The position numbers and the translations under genes are program-made. Below the pieces are notes generated by a model. It had not been told where the DNA came from. It saw nothing but the letters and a program-made list of their open reading frames with translations, and did not search any database. This document shows, in pieces, positions 1 to 6,672 of a stretch of 9,163 bases of DNA (the stretch's first letter is position 1; the number at the start of each line of letters is the position of its first letter). The DNA is from Acetobacteraceae bacterium (GTDB lineage Bacteria; Pseudomonadota; Alphaproteobacteria; Acetobacterales; Acetobacteraceae), in the NCBI GenBank assembly GCA_030039695.1, contig JASHVB010000397.1, positions 1 to 9,163 on the forward strand. The letters are read 5' to 3'.

Positions 1-1131
1 CTTTCGCCCGCCAGTATGGCGCAGACCGTCCGCTCGCAGTTCGGCCTGGATTTCTCCCGCAGCTGGGCTCTGCACTTCATGCGGGCAGCCTGCCTGCCGG
101 TGGCGCTGCTGATGCTGATGTTTTGCTGGTTCCTGACCGGCGTGACCAGGGTGGATCTGAAACAGCGCGGTTCCTACGAACGCTTCGGCGTGCCCGTGGC
201 GATGCTGCAACCGGGCCTGCATCTGCTGCTGCCATGGCCGTTCGGCTCGGTGCGCATGGTGGACCTGGGCGTCATCCATGCGGTTCCGATCAGCTACACC
301 AGCGACGGGGCGGTGGCTGCGCTGCAGCACCCCGGCACGGCGGAAGGCGAGCCGCCAGCCAGCGCCAACCGTCTGTGGGATTCCGATCTGCCGTCGGACG
401 TCGCCTACATCATTGCCAGCGACGATTTGGACCACCAGAGCTTCCAGACGGTCACCGCCAGCGTGCGTGTGCTGTACCGTATCGGGCTGAGCGATGCCGC
501 CGCGCGTGCCGCACTCTACCGGGAGGTCGACCCGACGGCGCTGGTGCATGCGTTGGCCGGCCGCATATTGGTGCAGCTGTTCGCGTCGCAGACCCTGCCT
601 GACCTGCTCAGCGGCAGTCAGGCCGTGCTCGCGGCAGAGCTGCAGCGGCGGCTGCAGCGGGCGCTGGATGGGCTGAACAGCGGCATCGAGATCGTCTCGG
701 TCGTCGTCGAGGCGATCCATCCCCCGGCAGGCGCTGCCAGCGCCTATCGCGCTGTTCAGGCCGCGGAGATCGAGGCCGCCACGGAGATCGCAGCCGAGCG
801 CGGACGGGCCAAGACCACGGCAAGCGTTGCGCGCCTGAATGCGCACAACGCGATCGGCGCGGCGACTGCGGCAGCGGCGGAGACCGTGAGCAAGGCCCAG
901 GTGGACCTGACCAACATCACCGCAGACGACGGCCCCTATCGCGCCGCCAGCCGGCCGTTCCTGCTGGAGCGCTACTTCAGCGACCTGCAGTTTGCACTGC
1001 ACGACGTGCCGCTGGAGATCGTCGACCATCGTCTGAGCGGCGCCAGCCTGCCGACCATCGACCTCCGACCGCCGGGCGCCGCCGCTGACGGACCGGAAGC
1101 TTATCCATACCAGAGGGGCAGACAACCATGA
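1..1131 (+). CDS. HflK-like SPFH/band-7 membrane protein, 5'-partial at window edge
   Basis: Likely integral membrane protein of the SPFH (stomatin/prohibitin/flotillin/HflKC) superfamily. The reading frame is open to base 1 (codons ctt tcg ccc gcc agt precede the first ATG at 16) and no Shine-Dalgarno stands before that ATG, so the gene probably begins outside the window. Counting from the ATG at 16, one transmembrane helix lies at about residues 25-44. The typical SPFH entry follows: a YERFG motif near 54-58, then PGLHLLLPWPFG, the proline-rich stretch seen in HflK. An Ala/Glu/Arg-rich helix, probably coiled coil, covers about 240-290. Known HflK/HflC form large membrane cages that modulate the FtsH protease; no FtsH gene is visible here. 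The stop overlaps the next SPFH gene by 4 bp. SPFH membership is fairly secure. The specific role is unknown, and I infer hetero-oligomerisation with the next two genes. Confidence 0.8.
   Translation, partial: LSPASMAQTVRSQFGLDFSRSWALHFMRAACLPVALLMLMFCWFLTGVTRVDLKQRGSYERFGVPVAMLQPGLHLLLPWPFGSVRMVDLGVIHAVPISYTSDGAVAALQHPGTAEGEPPASANRLWDSDLPSDVAYIIASDDLDHQSFQTVTASVRVLYRIGLSDAAARAALYREVDPTALVHALAGRILVQLFASQTLPDLLSGSQAVLAAELQRRLQRALDGLNSGIEIVSVVVEAIHPPAGAASAYRAVQAAEIEAATEIAAERGRAKTTASVARLNAHNAIGAATAAAAETVSKAQVDLTNITADDGPYRAASRPFLLERYFSDLQFALHDVPLEIVDHRLSGASLPTIDLRPPGAAADGPEAYPYQRGRQP
1112..1118 (+). promoter_or_regulatory. Shine-Dalgarno for the second SPFH gene
   Basis: AGAGGGG lies 9 nt before the ATG at 1128, inside the end of the preceding gene. 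It supports 1128 as the start over the internal Met codon at 1194, which also has purine-rich sequence before it (AGGGGCGAAGGC). Confidence 0.5.
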
Positions 1132-2273
1132 CGATAGCGGCCCCGGCTATTGACCAGCCACAGCAACCACAGAATGCCAACAGGGGCGAAGGCATGACCG
1201 CGCCCGCGCAATCCCACAGGGGCCGCTGGCGCCTGCTGCTGCGGATCACGCTCGCTGTGCTGGTGCTGGTCGCCGCGGGCGCGACCTCCTCTCTTATCAT
1301 GGTGGGACCGGGCGAGGCCGTCGTGGTCACCGAGTTCGGCAAGCCGGTCCGCGTGCTGACCGAGCCCGGCCTGGCATGGAAGATCCCCGCGCCGATCGAG
1401 GGCACCATCCCGATCGATCTGCGCCTGCGCACCACGTCCAGTGGGCTGCAGGATGTCGGCACCCGGGACGGGCTGCGCATCCTGGTGCAGGCTTACCTAG
1501 GCTGGCAGGTCGACGACGACCCCGCCCATATCGTGCAGTTCCTTCGCGCCGGCCAGCAGAACCCGGACGACGTCGCACGCCAGCTCCGCAGCTTTATGGG
1601 CTCGACGCTGCAGGTCACCGCCAGCAGCTTCAACCTGACGGATCTGGTGAACACCGATCCGGCCAAGGCCCGCCTGGCTGACTTTGAGCAAGCGCTGCAG
1701 GGCAATCTCTACCACCAGGTGCTCGACACCTATGGTATCCGCATCGTCCAGGCCGGCGTGGAACGGTTCAGCCTGCCGGCAGAAACGCTGGCGGCGACCG
1801 TCGCCCGCATGCGCGCCGAACGCGAGACCGTGGCAGCGCAGCGCACCGCCGACGGGCTGCGAATCGCCGCCGCCATCCGCTCTGACGCCACCCGCGATGC
1901 GCGGGTGCTGGCGGCGCGGGCGCAGGAACAAGCCGCCGACATCACGGCCAAGAGCCGCGCCCGGGCGGCGCAAATCCATGCCGCCGCCTATGCGCTCGAC
2001 CCCCAGCTCTATACGTTGCTCCGCTCGCTCGACACCCTGGACGTCACGGTCGGCCCGAAGACCCGGGTGATTCTGCGCACCGATGCTGCGCCGTTCCGCG
2101 CGCTGGTGGACGGGCCGCCACAGGCCGATGCATCAACGCAGAGGCTTCCAGCCCCGGGAGTGCCGGCGCCGGGAGTGCCAGCCCAAGGCGTGCCAGCCCA
2201 AGGGGCGCCGGCGCCGCACTTCCGGTTCAGCGACACGCGACTCGGCGGGGCCGGCGCCCCGCCGCCACGGTGA
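1128..2273 (+). CDS. HflC-like SPFH/band-7 membrane protein with proline-rich tail
   Basis: A 381-residue member of the SPFH superfamily, closest in layout to HflC. An N-terminal cytoplasmic stretch of about 33 residues is followed by one transmembrane helix (about 34-58), then the SPFH core with VTEFGKPVRVLTEPGLAWKIP (about 67-87), the region matching HflC's RFG...PGLHFKIP. An Ala/Arg/Glu-rich helix spans about 235-290. The C-terminus (about 340-370) is a PAPGV/PAQGV pentapeptide repeat that ordinary HflC lacks. The start at 1128 forms an ATGA overlap with the upstream stop and has a good Shine-Dalgarno; Met23 at 1194 is an alternative. The end overlaps the next gene by 4 bp. HflC normally partners HflK to regulate FtsH. 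Here the linked ATPase suggests a different or additional client. Fold confidence is high, function inferred. Confidence 0.85.
   Translation: MTIAAPAIDQPQQPQNANRGEGMTAPAQSHRGRWRLLLRITLAVLVLVAAGATSSLIMVGPGEAVVVTEFGKPVRVLTEPGLAWKIPAPIEGTIPIDLRLRTTSSGLQDVGTRDGLRILVQAYLGWQVDDDPAHIVQFLRAGQQNPDDVARQLRSFMGSTLQVTASSFNLTDLVNTDPAKARLADFEQALQGNLYHQVLDTYGIRIVQAGVERFSLPAETLAATVARMRAERETVAAQRTADGLRIAAAIRSDATRDARVLAARAQEQAADITAKSRARAAQIHAAAYALDPQLYTLLRSLDTLDVTVGPKTRVILRTDAAPFRALVDGPPQADASTQRLPAPGVPAPGVPAQGVPAQGAPAPHFRFSDTRLGGAGAPPPR
2148..2216 (+). repeat. In-frame 15-bp tandem repeat (PAPGV/PAQGV)
   Basis: Four 15-nt units (2148-2162, 2163-2177, 2178-2192, 2193-2207) plus a partial unit CCG GCG CCG encode PAPGV, PAPGV, PAQGV, PAQGA, PAP at the C-terminal tail of the HflC-like protein. 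Adjacent units 1/2 and 3/4 are closest, which suggests stepwise duplication. It likely forms a flexible, extended Pro-rich linker. Confidence 0.85.
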
Positions 2274-3343
2274 GCGCGGCAATGCCCAGCCGCACCACCT
2301 TCGGCATGGCAGAAGGCGTCGGCCTTGGCTTCCGCATCGCCTTCGTCGCAACGCTGCTGCTGACCGTCGGCTGGGCAGTCGGTAACCTCCGGCAGGTGCC
2401 AGCGGACAGCCGCGCGGTGGTGGAGCGGTTCGGCCAGGTCGTGCGCGTACGGGATGCCGGACTGATGCTCGCCTGGCCGAGCCCGATTGAGCACATCACT
2501 CTAGTACCCGCCTGGGACCGCCAGATCGCCCTGAAGATGATAGTCCCGGCCAACAGCGGGCCGTCTCAGGAGACCGATTTCGAGGTGCACCAGCCGGACG
2601 ATCTGGTGTCGCTGCGCCGTCAGCCGGACGCCTGGAACGGCGAGTATTTCCTGACCGGCGACGACAGCGTCGTGCAGTTCGAGGCAACCCTGTACTACCG
2701 CGTGACCGATCCCGCCGCCTATGTCGTTGAACGCGATCATGTCGCACCGGCTCTCCAGCGGCTCTATCGCGCCAGCGCTGTGGCGATCGCCGCGGGCCAC
2801 GACCTGGATGATTTCCTCGTAGCGCGCCCGGAGGAGGCCAACCTCTCAGCCGGCGCCGATGCCGCCAGCCGCCGCGAAGCTCTGCGTGGGGACATGGTGT
2901 TGGCGATCAACCGGCGCCTCGCCGCGCTGCGCCGTTCCGGCGCCAGCCTTGGTGTGGAGGCGACTCGAATCGACATCGTCGCCCTGCTGCCGCCGCTGGC
3001 GAAGCAGGCGTTCGACGATGTGCTGACCGCCGCGCAAATCGCCGACCAGACGGTGGCCGCTGCCCGCACCGACGCTGCCCACACCACGCAGGAGGCGGAG
3101 CGCGCGCGTGACCGCACACTGGCCGAGGCAACCGCGACCGCCGAGGAGGAGGTGCGGCAGGCGCAGTCCGAGACCGCAGACATTCACGATCTGCACACCG
3201 AGCTGACGCCGGTCAATCGCGACAGCCTGCTGGAGCAGTACTATCGCGACCGGATCGGCGCCATCCTGCGCAAGATCGGTCATGTCACCACCGTCGACAT
3301 GCGCGGTGGCCAGCCGATCATCATCCCGGGACCCGGACAATGA
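2270..3343 (+). CDS. Third SPFH/band-7 protein, HflK-like
   Basis: A 357-residue HflK-like membrane protein. A transmembrane helix lies at about 19-41, followed by DSRAVVERFGQVV (about 46-58) and a degenerate form of the PGLH motif (DAGLMLAWPSPIE). The stretch YFLTGDDSVVQFEATLYYRVTDPAAYV (from about residue 125) is a close match to the HflK pattern of TGDxNxVxVxxxVxYRVxDPxAYL, so this is the most canonical HflK of the three. A long charged Ala/Glu/Arg helix covers about 240-310, typical of the coiled coil that builds the cage wall. I chose GTG at 2270 because it makes a GTGA overlap with the preceding stop; ATG at 2282 is an alternative four codons in. No clear Shine-Dalgarno is seen, so translation is probably coupled. 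The 3' end overlaps the ATPase start by 4 bp. Confidence 0.85.
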   Translation: MSAAMPSRTTFGMAEGVGLGFRIAFVATLLLTVGWAVGNLRQVPADSRAVVERFGQVVRVRDAGLMLAWPSPIEHITLVPAWDRQIALKMIVPANSGPSQETDFEVHQPDDLVSLRRQPDAWNGEYFLTGDDSVVQFEATLYYRVTDPAAYVVERDHVAPALQRLYRASAVAIAAGHDLDDFLVARPEEANLSAGADAASRREALRGDMVLAINRRLAALRRSGASLGVEATRIDIVALLPPLAKQAFDDVLTAAQIADQTVAAARTDAAHTTQEAERARDRTLAEATATAEEEVRQAQSETADIHDLHTELTPVNRDSLLEQYYRDRIGAILRKIGHVTTVDMRGGQPIIIPGPGQ

Positions 3344-5277
3344 GCGCGACCGCGGGCACAGCCACGTTCGATGAACCCGAGGACCTCGCGCTGCCGGGGC
3401 CGGCCAGGAAATGGACGCTGGGACTGCGCTTGTTCCTCTCGATGGTGGCGGCCAGCCTGCTGTGCATCGCGACGCTGTGGCGCGTGGCGTTCCCAACCCA
3501 AGCCTACCTGTCCGAGTTGGTGGCGGGCGGCGCCGCGGCGATGGTCGCCATCCCCGTCCTGTCGGCGGGCTGGGCGAGTGTGTTGCGTCCCAGCCTTCAC
3601 GGGATGACGGACATCCTGGTGGCGGTCGCGCTGATCGCCGCCTGGGCGACCGGCGATCTGATGACCGCGGCGATCCTGCCCATCGTCATGATCGTTGGCC
3701 ATGTGGTGGAAGAACGCAGCTTGCTCGGCTCGCAGGAAGCGATCCGCGCCATGAGCAAGCTGGTCTCGACCACCACGCGCCGCATCGAAGCGGACGGCAG
3801 TATCGTTGAGGTGCCGACCCGACTGATCGGGCTCGGCGATCTTATCGAGCTGCGGGCCGGCGATCGCGTCCCGGTGGATGGCATTGTACTGGATGGGTGC
3901 TCCAGCCTCGATACGGCATCGCTCACGGGCGAATCGGTACCGGCCGAGGTCGAACCGGGCGCGCAGGTGCTGGCCGGGTCGATCAACCTCGATGGCGGCC
4001 TGGTCGTGCAGGTCAGCCGCGTCGGACGGGAAACCACGCTGGGAAAAATCATCGCCCTGATGAAAACAGCGGAGGAAGCCAAGCCGGCAGTCACGCGGCT
4101 GCTGGAGCGCTATGCCGGGCCGTACATGAGCCTGGTACTGCTCATTGCCGCCTGCGTGTGGCTGACCACGCAGTCGTCACAGGCGATGCTGGCGGTGCTG
4201 GTCGCATCCTGTCCCTGCGCGCTGGTGCTCGCCGCTCCCGCGACTGCGATCGCCGCCATCGCGGTTGCCGCGCGGCATGGGATCCTGATCAAGGGCTCCG
4301 GGTTCCTGGAGCACGCGGCCGAGGTGACGTCGGTGGTGTTCGACAAGACGGGCACCGTGACGCGCGGCGAGCTGTCGCTGGTCCGGGTGGAACTCAAGGA
4401 CGCACCCTCGAACAGCCGGACAGCCGAGGTGGTGCGGCTGGCGGCCGCGCTGGGCGCGACCAGCTCGCATCCGGTGAGCCGCGGCCTGGCACGCCTGACG
4501 CTGCCGGACGACGATCTGGCGCTGAGCGATGTGCACGAATCGGGCGGCCTCGGCGTCACCGCCGTCGAGGCTGGCGAGACCGTCGCTCTGGGACGCGCCG
4601 AGTTGTTCGCCCGCCTGGGCGTGCGGACCACACCACCGCCGGATCACGATGGCCCGATCGTCGGTGTCAGCCGCGGCACCGCCTTCCTGGGCTGGCTGCT
4701 GCTGGCCGACGAGCCCCGGCCGGAGGCGCCGGCGGCCTTAGCCGACCTTCGCGCACTCGGCCTTCGCCGCCAGGTGTTGCTGACCGGGGACCGTGCTCGC
4801 GTCGCGCACGGCGTCGGCGAGGCACTTGGCATCGCCGACATCTGCGCGGAGGCCCTGCCGGAGCAGAAAATGGAGCGGGTGCTACAAGAGCTGGGAGACG
4901 GGTTCCTCCCACTGGTCGTTGGCGATGGGATCAACGACAGCCTGGCGCTGAAGGTCGGTGCGGTGGGCGTGGCGATGGGGGCGCAAGGCACCGACATCGC
5001 GCTCGCCTCGGCCGACATCGTGTTGATGACCAGCGATTTGCGGCGGCTGGGGACCTGCCTGCGATTGAGCCGCCGCTGCCGGCGCACGATCCACACCAAC
5101 GTTGCGATCGGGCTGGGCTGGACGATCATACTGGTCAGCCTGGCAGCGGCGGGCATGCTCGGTGCCGAGGGCGCCATCGTCGCCGCAGTGGTCCACAATC
5201 TGAGCACTTTCATCGGCATGGCCAATGCCGGCCGCCTGCTGCGATTCGACGAGCCGCTGGGGTCCGCCTTGGCATGA
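3340..5277 (+). CDS. P1B-type heavy-metal-translocating ATPase
   Basis: A 645-residue P-type ATPase that should export a transition-metal ion across the inner membrane using ATP. Motifs in order: about four transmembrane helices (27-122), TGES in the actuator domain (196-199), CPC in the transport helix (291-293), phosphorylation site DKTGT (335-339), SSHPVS nucleotide-binding HP motif (375-380), TGD (482-484), GDGIND (528-533), and two final helices (about 586-630) with HN at 619-620. CPC places it in the P1B group. The cytoplasmic N-terminus has only about 25 residues, with no CxxC heavy-metal-associated domain. The final helices contain no lysine and carry His-Asn where Zn/Cd/Pb pumps usually have an Asp, and I do not see the usual Cu(I) pattern either, so the ion is uncertain. 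It overlaps the SPFH gene upstream (ATGA) and the next gene downstream (ATGA). Confidence 0.92.
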   Translation: MSATAGTATFDEPEDLALPGPARKWTLGLRLFLSMVAASLLCIATLWRVAFPTQAYLSELVAGGAAAMVAIPVLSAGWASVLRPSLHGMTDILVAVALIAAWATGDLMTAAILPIVMIVGHVVEERSLLGSQEAIRAMSKLVSTTTRRIEADGSIVEVPTRLIGLGDLIELRAGDRVPVDGIVLDGCSSLDTASLTGESVPAEVEPGAQVLAGSINLDGGLVVQVSRVGRETTLGKIIALMKTAEEAKPAVTRLLERYAGPYMSLVLLIAACVWLTTQSSQAMLAVLVASCPCALVLAAPATAIAAIAVAARHGILIKGSGFLEHAAEVTSVVFDKTGTVTRGELSLVRVELKDAPSNSRTAEVVRLAAALGATSSHPVSRGLARLTLPDDDLALSDVHESGGLGVTAVEAGETVALGRAELFARLGVRTTPPPDHDGPIVGVSRGTAFLGWLLLADEPRPEAPAALADLRALGLRRQVLLTGDRARVAHGVGEALGIADICAEALPEQKMERVLQELGDGFLPLVVGDGINDSLALKVGAVGVAMGAQGTDIALASADIVLMTSDLRRLGTCLRLSRRCRRTIHTNVAIGLGWTIILVSLAAAGMLGAEGAIVAAVVHNLSTFIGMANAGRLLRFDEPLGSALA

Positions 5278-5861
5278 CTCGCCTGGTGTTGCTGCTGTGC
5301 GGTGCGCTGGCGGTGGTCATCGCAGCGGAGATCTCCCCCCGGCCGCATGCCGCCGGCGAGTTCGACCCGGCGGGGGCCGTTCAGATGTCGGGCGGCCCAG
5401 CCCGGGGCGCATCTCGACGGGCGGAACCCGCCCTCGTTCGCTGGATGACGGACATCCTGGACCGGCCGCTGTTCGCTCCGGACCGCCGACCGGCTGCGGG
5501 TGCTGTGATCGCCGCGGCTGCGGTCGGCGTGCCGCACTTGACCGGAATCATCATGACGCCCGACGCGGCCACCGCGATCTTCAGGCAGGCCGAGGACGCC
5601 AAGCCTCTGGTGGCCCGGCGGGGTGATTCCGTGGACGGGTGGGTGGTCAGCACGATTGCCGCGAACGCGGTCGAGTTGCGCAAGCTCGATGCCCGGATAA
5701 CCTTGACGCCGGAATTCGATGCCGCCAGTGCCAGCACGGGCCCCACCACGACCGTCACCTCCGCACGGGCCGCTGCCGACCCGGGCATCTCGCACTGGAT
5801 CGCCTCGGCGCCCACCGGCTTGCTGCGCGCGCGCTGGTCCAACCCGCAGCTGCAGCCGTAA
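5274..5861 (+). CDS. Small membrane-anchored periplasmic protein, GspC/GspN homology-region-like
   Basis: A 195-residue protein. The N-terminus (about 3-19) is a single hydrophobic segment, either signal peptide or signal anchor. A low-complexity linker follows, then [13 protein letters not shown] (61-73) and a small beta-rich domain (about 87-147) with [16 protein letters not shown], a GDSVDGW turn (118-123) and a [12 protein letters not shown] strand. This order, RPLF near the membrane and then a small barrel with G-x-x-v-x-G-W, is what I know from the homology region of type II secretion GspC/GspN and related PilP proteins. The last 45 residues are Ala/Thr-rich. No other secretion gene is visible. 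The ATG overlaps the ATPase stop (ATGA), which supports the start. The assignment rests on motif resemblance only. I infer a periplasmic scaffold or linker for the membrane complex encoded upstream. Confidence 0.6.
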   Translation: MTRLVLLLCGALAVVIAAEISPRPHAAGEFDPAGAVQMSGGPARGASRRAEPALVRWMTDILDRPLFAPDRRPAAGAVIAAAAVGVPHLTGIIMTPDAATAIFRQAEDAKPLVARRGDSVDGWVVSTIAANAVELRKLDARITLTPEFDAASASTGPTTTVTSARAAADPGISHWIASAPTGLLRARWSNPQLQP

Positions 5862-5883
5862 CCTAAGCTGGAGCCGAACGATC

Positions 5884-6456
5884 TTGCCGGAATTTGCTCT
5901 CTTTCGCCGCGCGGTGTTGGGCCTGTGCGCCACATTGGTGGCGAGTCCGCCGGATTTCGCAGAGGGTGCTGCCGATCCGGCGATGGCGTTGCCGCAGCCG
6001 GGGGACTTGCTGGTGCCCGAGACTTCGGGGCCATCGCCACAGCCGATGCGCCCCCGCGACCTGCCGGCCGGTGGTCCGCCGGTCCTGGCGTGGCCAATGG
6101 ACGGCACGACAGGAACGGTGCGGCGTGGCTCGCGTTTCAACCAGGTTCTGCTGGTGCGGCTGAGTAACGCCCGGCGCAGCGCCGCCGAGCCGGTGTTCGC
6201 AAGCCAGGGTGTCGTCGCATTTTCCGCCATCTGCACGCATGCCGGCTGCGTCGTATCGGGCTGGCGGGCGTCAGACGGATACTTCCTCTGCCCCTGCCAC
6301 GGCTCGATCTATGATCCGCGTGCGGGTGCGCGTGTCATCGGCGGTCCGGCGCCACGCCCGCTGCCGGCGCTGCCGCTGCGCCGCAAGCGGGAAGAATTGA
6401 CGGTTGCCGCGAACTTCACCTCGTGGATCGGCGGCAGCACCGGGCGAACGGACTGA
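5884..6456 (+). CDS. Rieske [2Fe-2S] protein with Tat-like signal, TTG start
   Basis: Periplasm-facing iron-sulfur protein. Counting from TTG at 5884 it has 190 residues. The Rieske motifs are CTHAGC (117-122) and CPCHGS (136-141). C117, H119, C136 and H139 are the expected cluster ligands, and C122 with C138 are placed for the disulfide typical of bc1-type, high-potential Rieske proteins rather than dioxygenase ferredoxins. The downstream GGPAPRPL (153-160) is the usual proline-loop region. Near the N-terminus FRRAVL (7-12) leads a hydrophobic stretch, as in twin-arginine signals. No ATG fits: the frame is open further upstream into the previous gene, but TTG at 5884 has GGAG at 5870-5873 and gives a sensible signal peptide. 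GTG at 5914 would lose the RR. No cytochrome b or c1 gene adjoins, so it may serve another electron chain. The gene lies 22 bp after the previous one, same operon inferred. Confidence 0.85.
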   Translation: MPEFALFRRAVLGLCATLVASPPDFAEGAADPAMALPQPGDLLVPETSGPSPQPMRPRDLPAGGPPVLAWPMDGTTGTVRRGSRFNQVLLVRLSNARRSAAEPVFASQGVVAFSAICTHAGCVVSGWRASDGYFLCPCHGSIYDPRAGARVIGGPAPRPLPALPLRRKREELTVAANFTSWIGGSTGRTD

Positions 6457-6542
6457 CGGCTCGCCCAAGCCATACCGGGAGCCCCGAGTGCCGCGTTGCC
6501 GCACCTCAAGGCGACGGATTTCTTAGCGCGAATTCAGAACCA

Positions 6543-6564
6543 CGGACCGGCCGCCTCCGGTCCG
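6543..6564. terminator. Perfect 8-bp GC hairpin in the convergent gap, candidate bidirectional terminator
   Basis: CGGACCGG (6543-6550), 6-nt loop, CCGGTCCG (6557-6564). It lies between the convergent ends of the Rieske gene (6456) and pqqE (6673). The + strand exit is only mildly T-rich (TTGTTCGTCTTC from about 6571) and there is no true T tract, so it may act with Rho or as an mRNA end-stabiliser. The remainder of 6457-6672 holds no gene that I can support. Confidence 0.5.
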
Positions 6565-6672
6565 GGGCGTCCATTGTTCGTCTTCATTGCGAATCCCTGG
6601 CCGCGATTTTCCTCGCTGCGCACCTGGTCCTCGGTGCGTCGCAGTGGAACGCCGTCAAAAGGGGGACCAGTG

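Noticed and set aside
2846..3702. Overlapping - strand frames opposite the third SPFH gene and the ATPase start
   Set aside because: Shadows of strong + strand genes in GC-rich DNA.
3897..5273. Long open + frame alongside the ATPase, continuous with the 5274-5861 gene
   Set aside because: It is a GC-bias shadow of the ATPase. Its translation is Arg/Gly/Ala-rich with no family motifs. Only the part from 5274, which starts with a hydrophobic signal and overlaps the ATPase stop by ATGA, reads as a real protein.
5719..5883. Upstream in-frame ATG at 5719 for the Rieske protein
   Set aside because: This would overlap the previous gene by 143 bp, and the added residues are Pro/Arg-rich shadow sequence. 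It would also bury the twin-arginine-like signal internally.
4644..6236. 530-codon open frame on the - strand
   Set aside because: Antisense to the ATPase, the GspC-like gene and the Rieske gene, all of which have clear motifs. The translation is low-complexity and Arg/Ser/Pro-rich.
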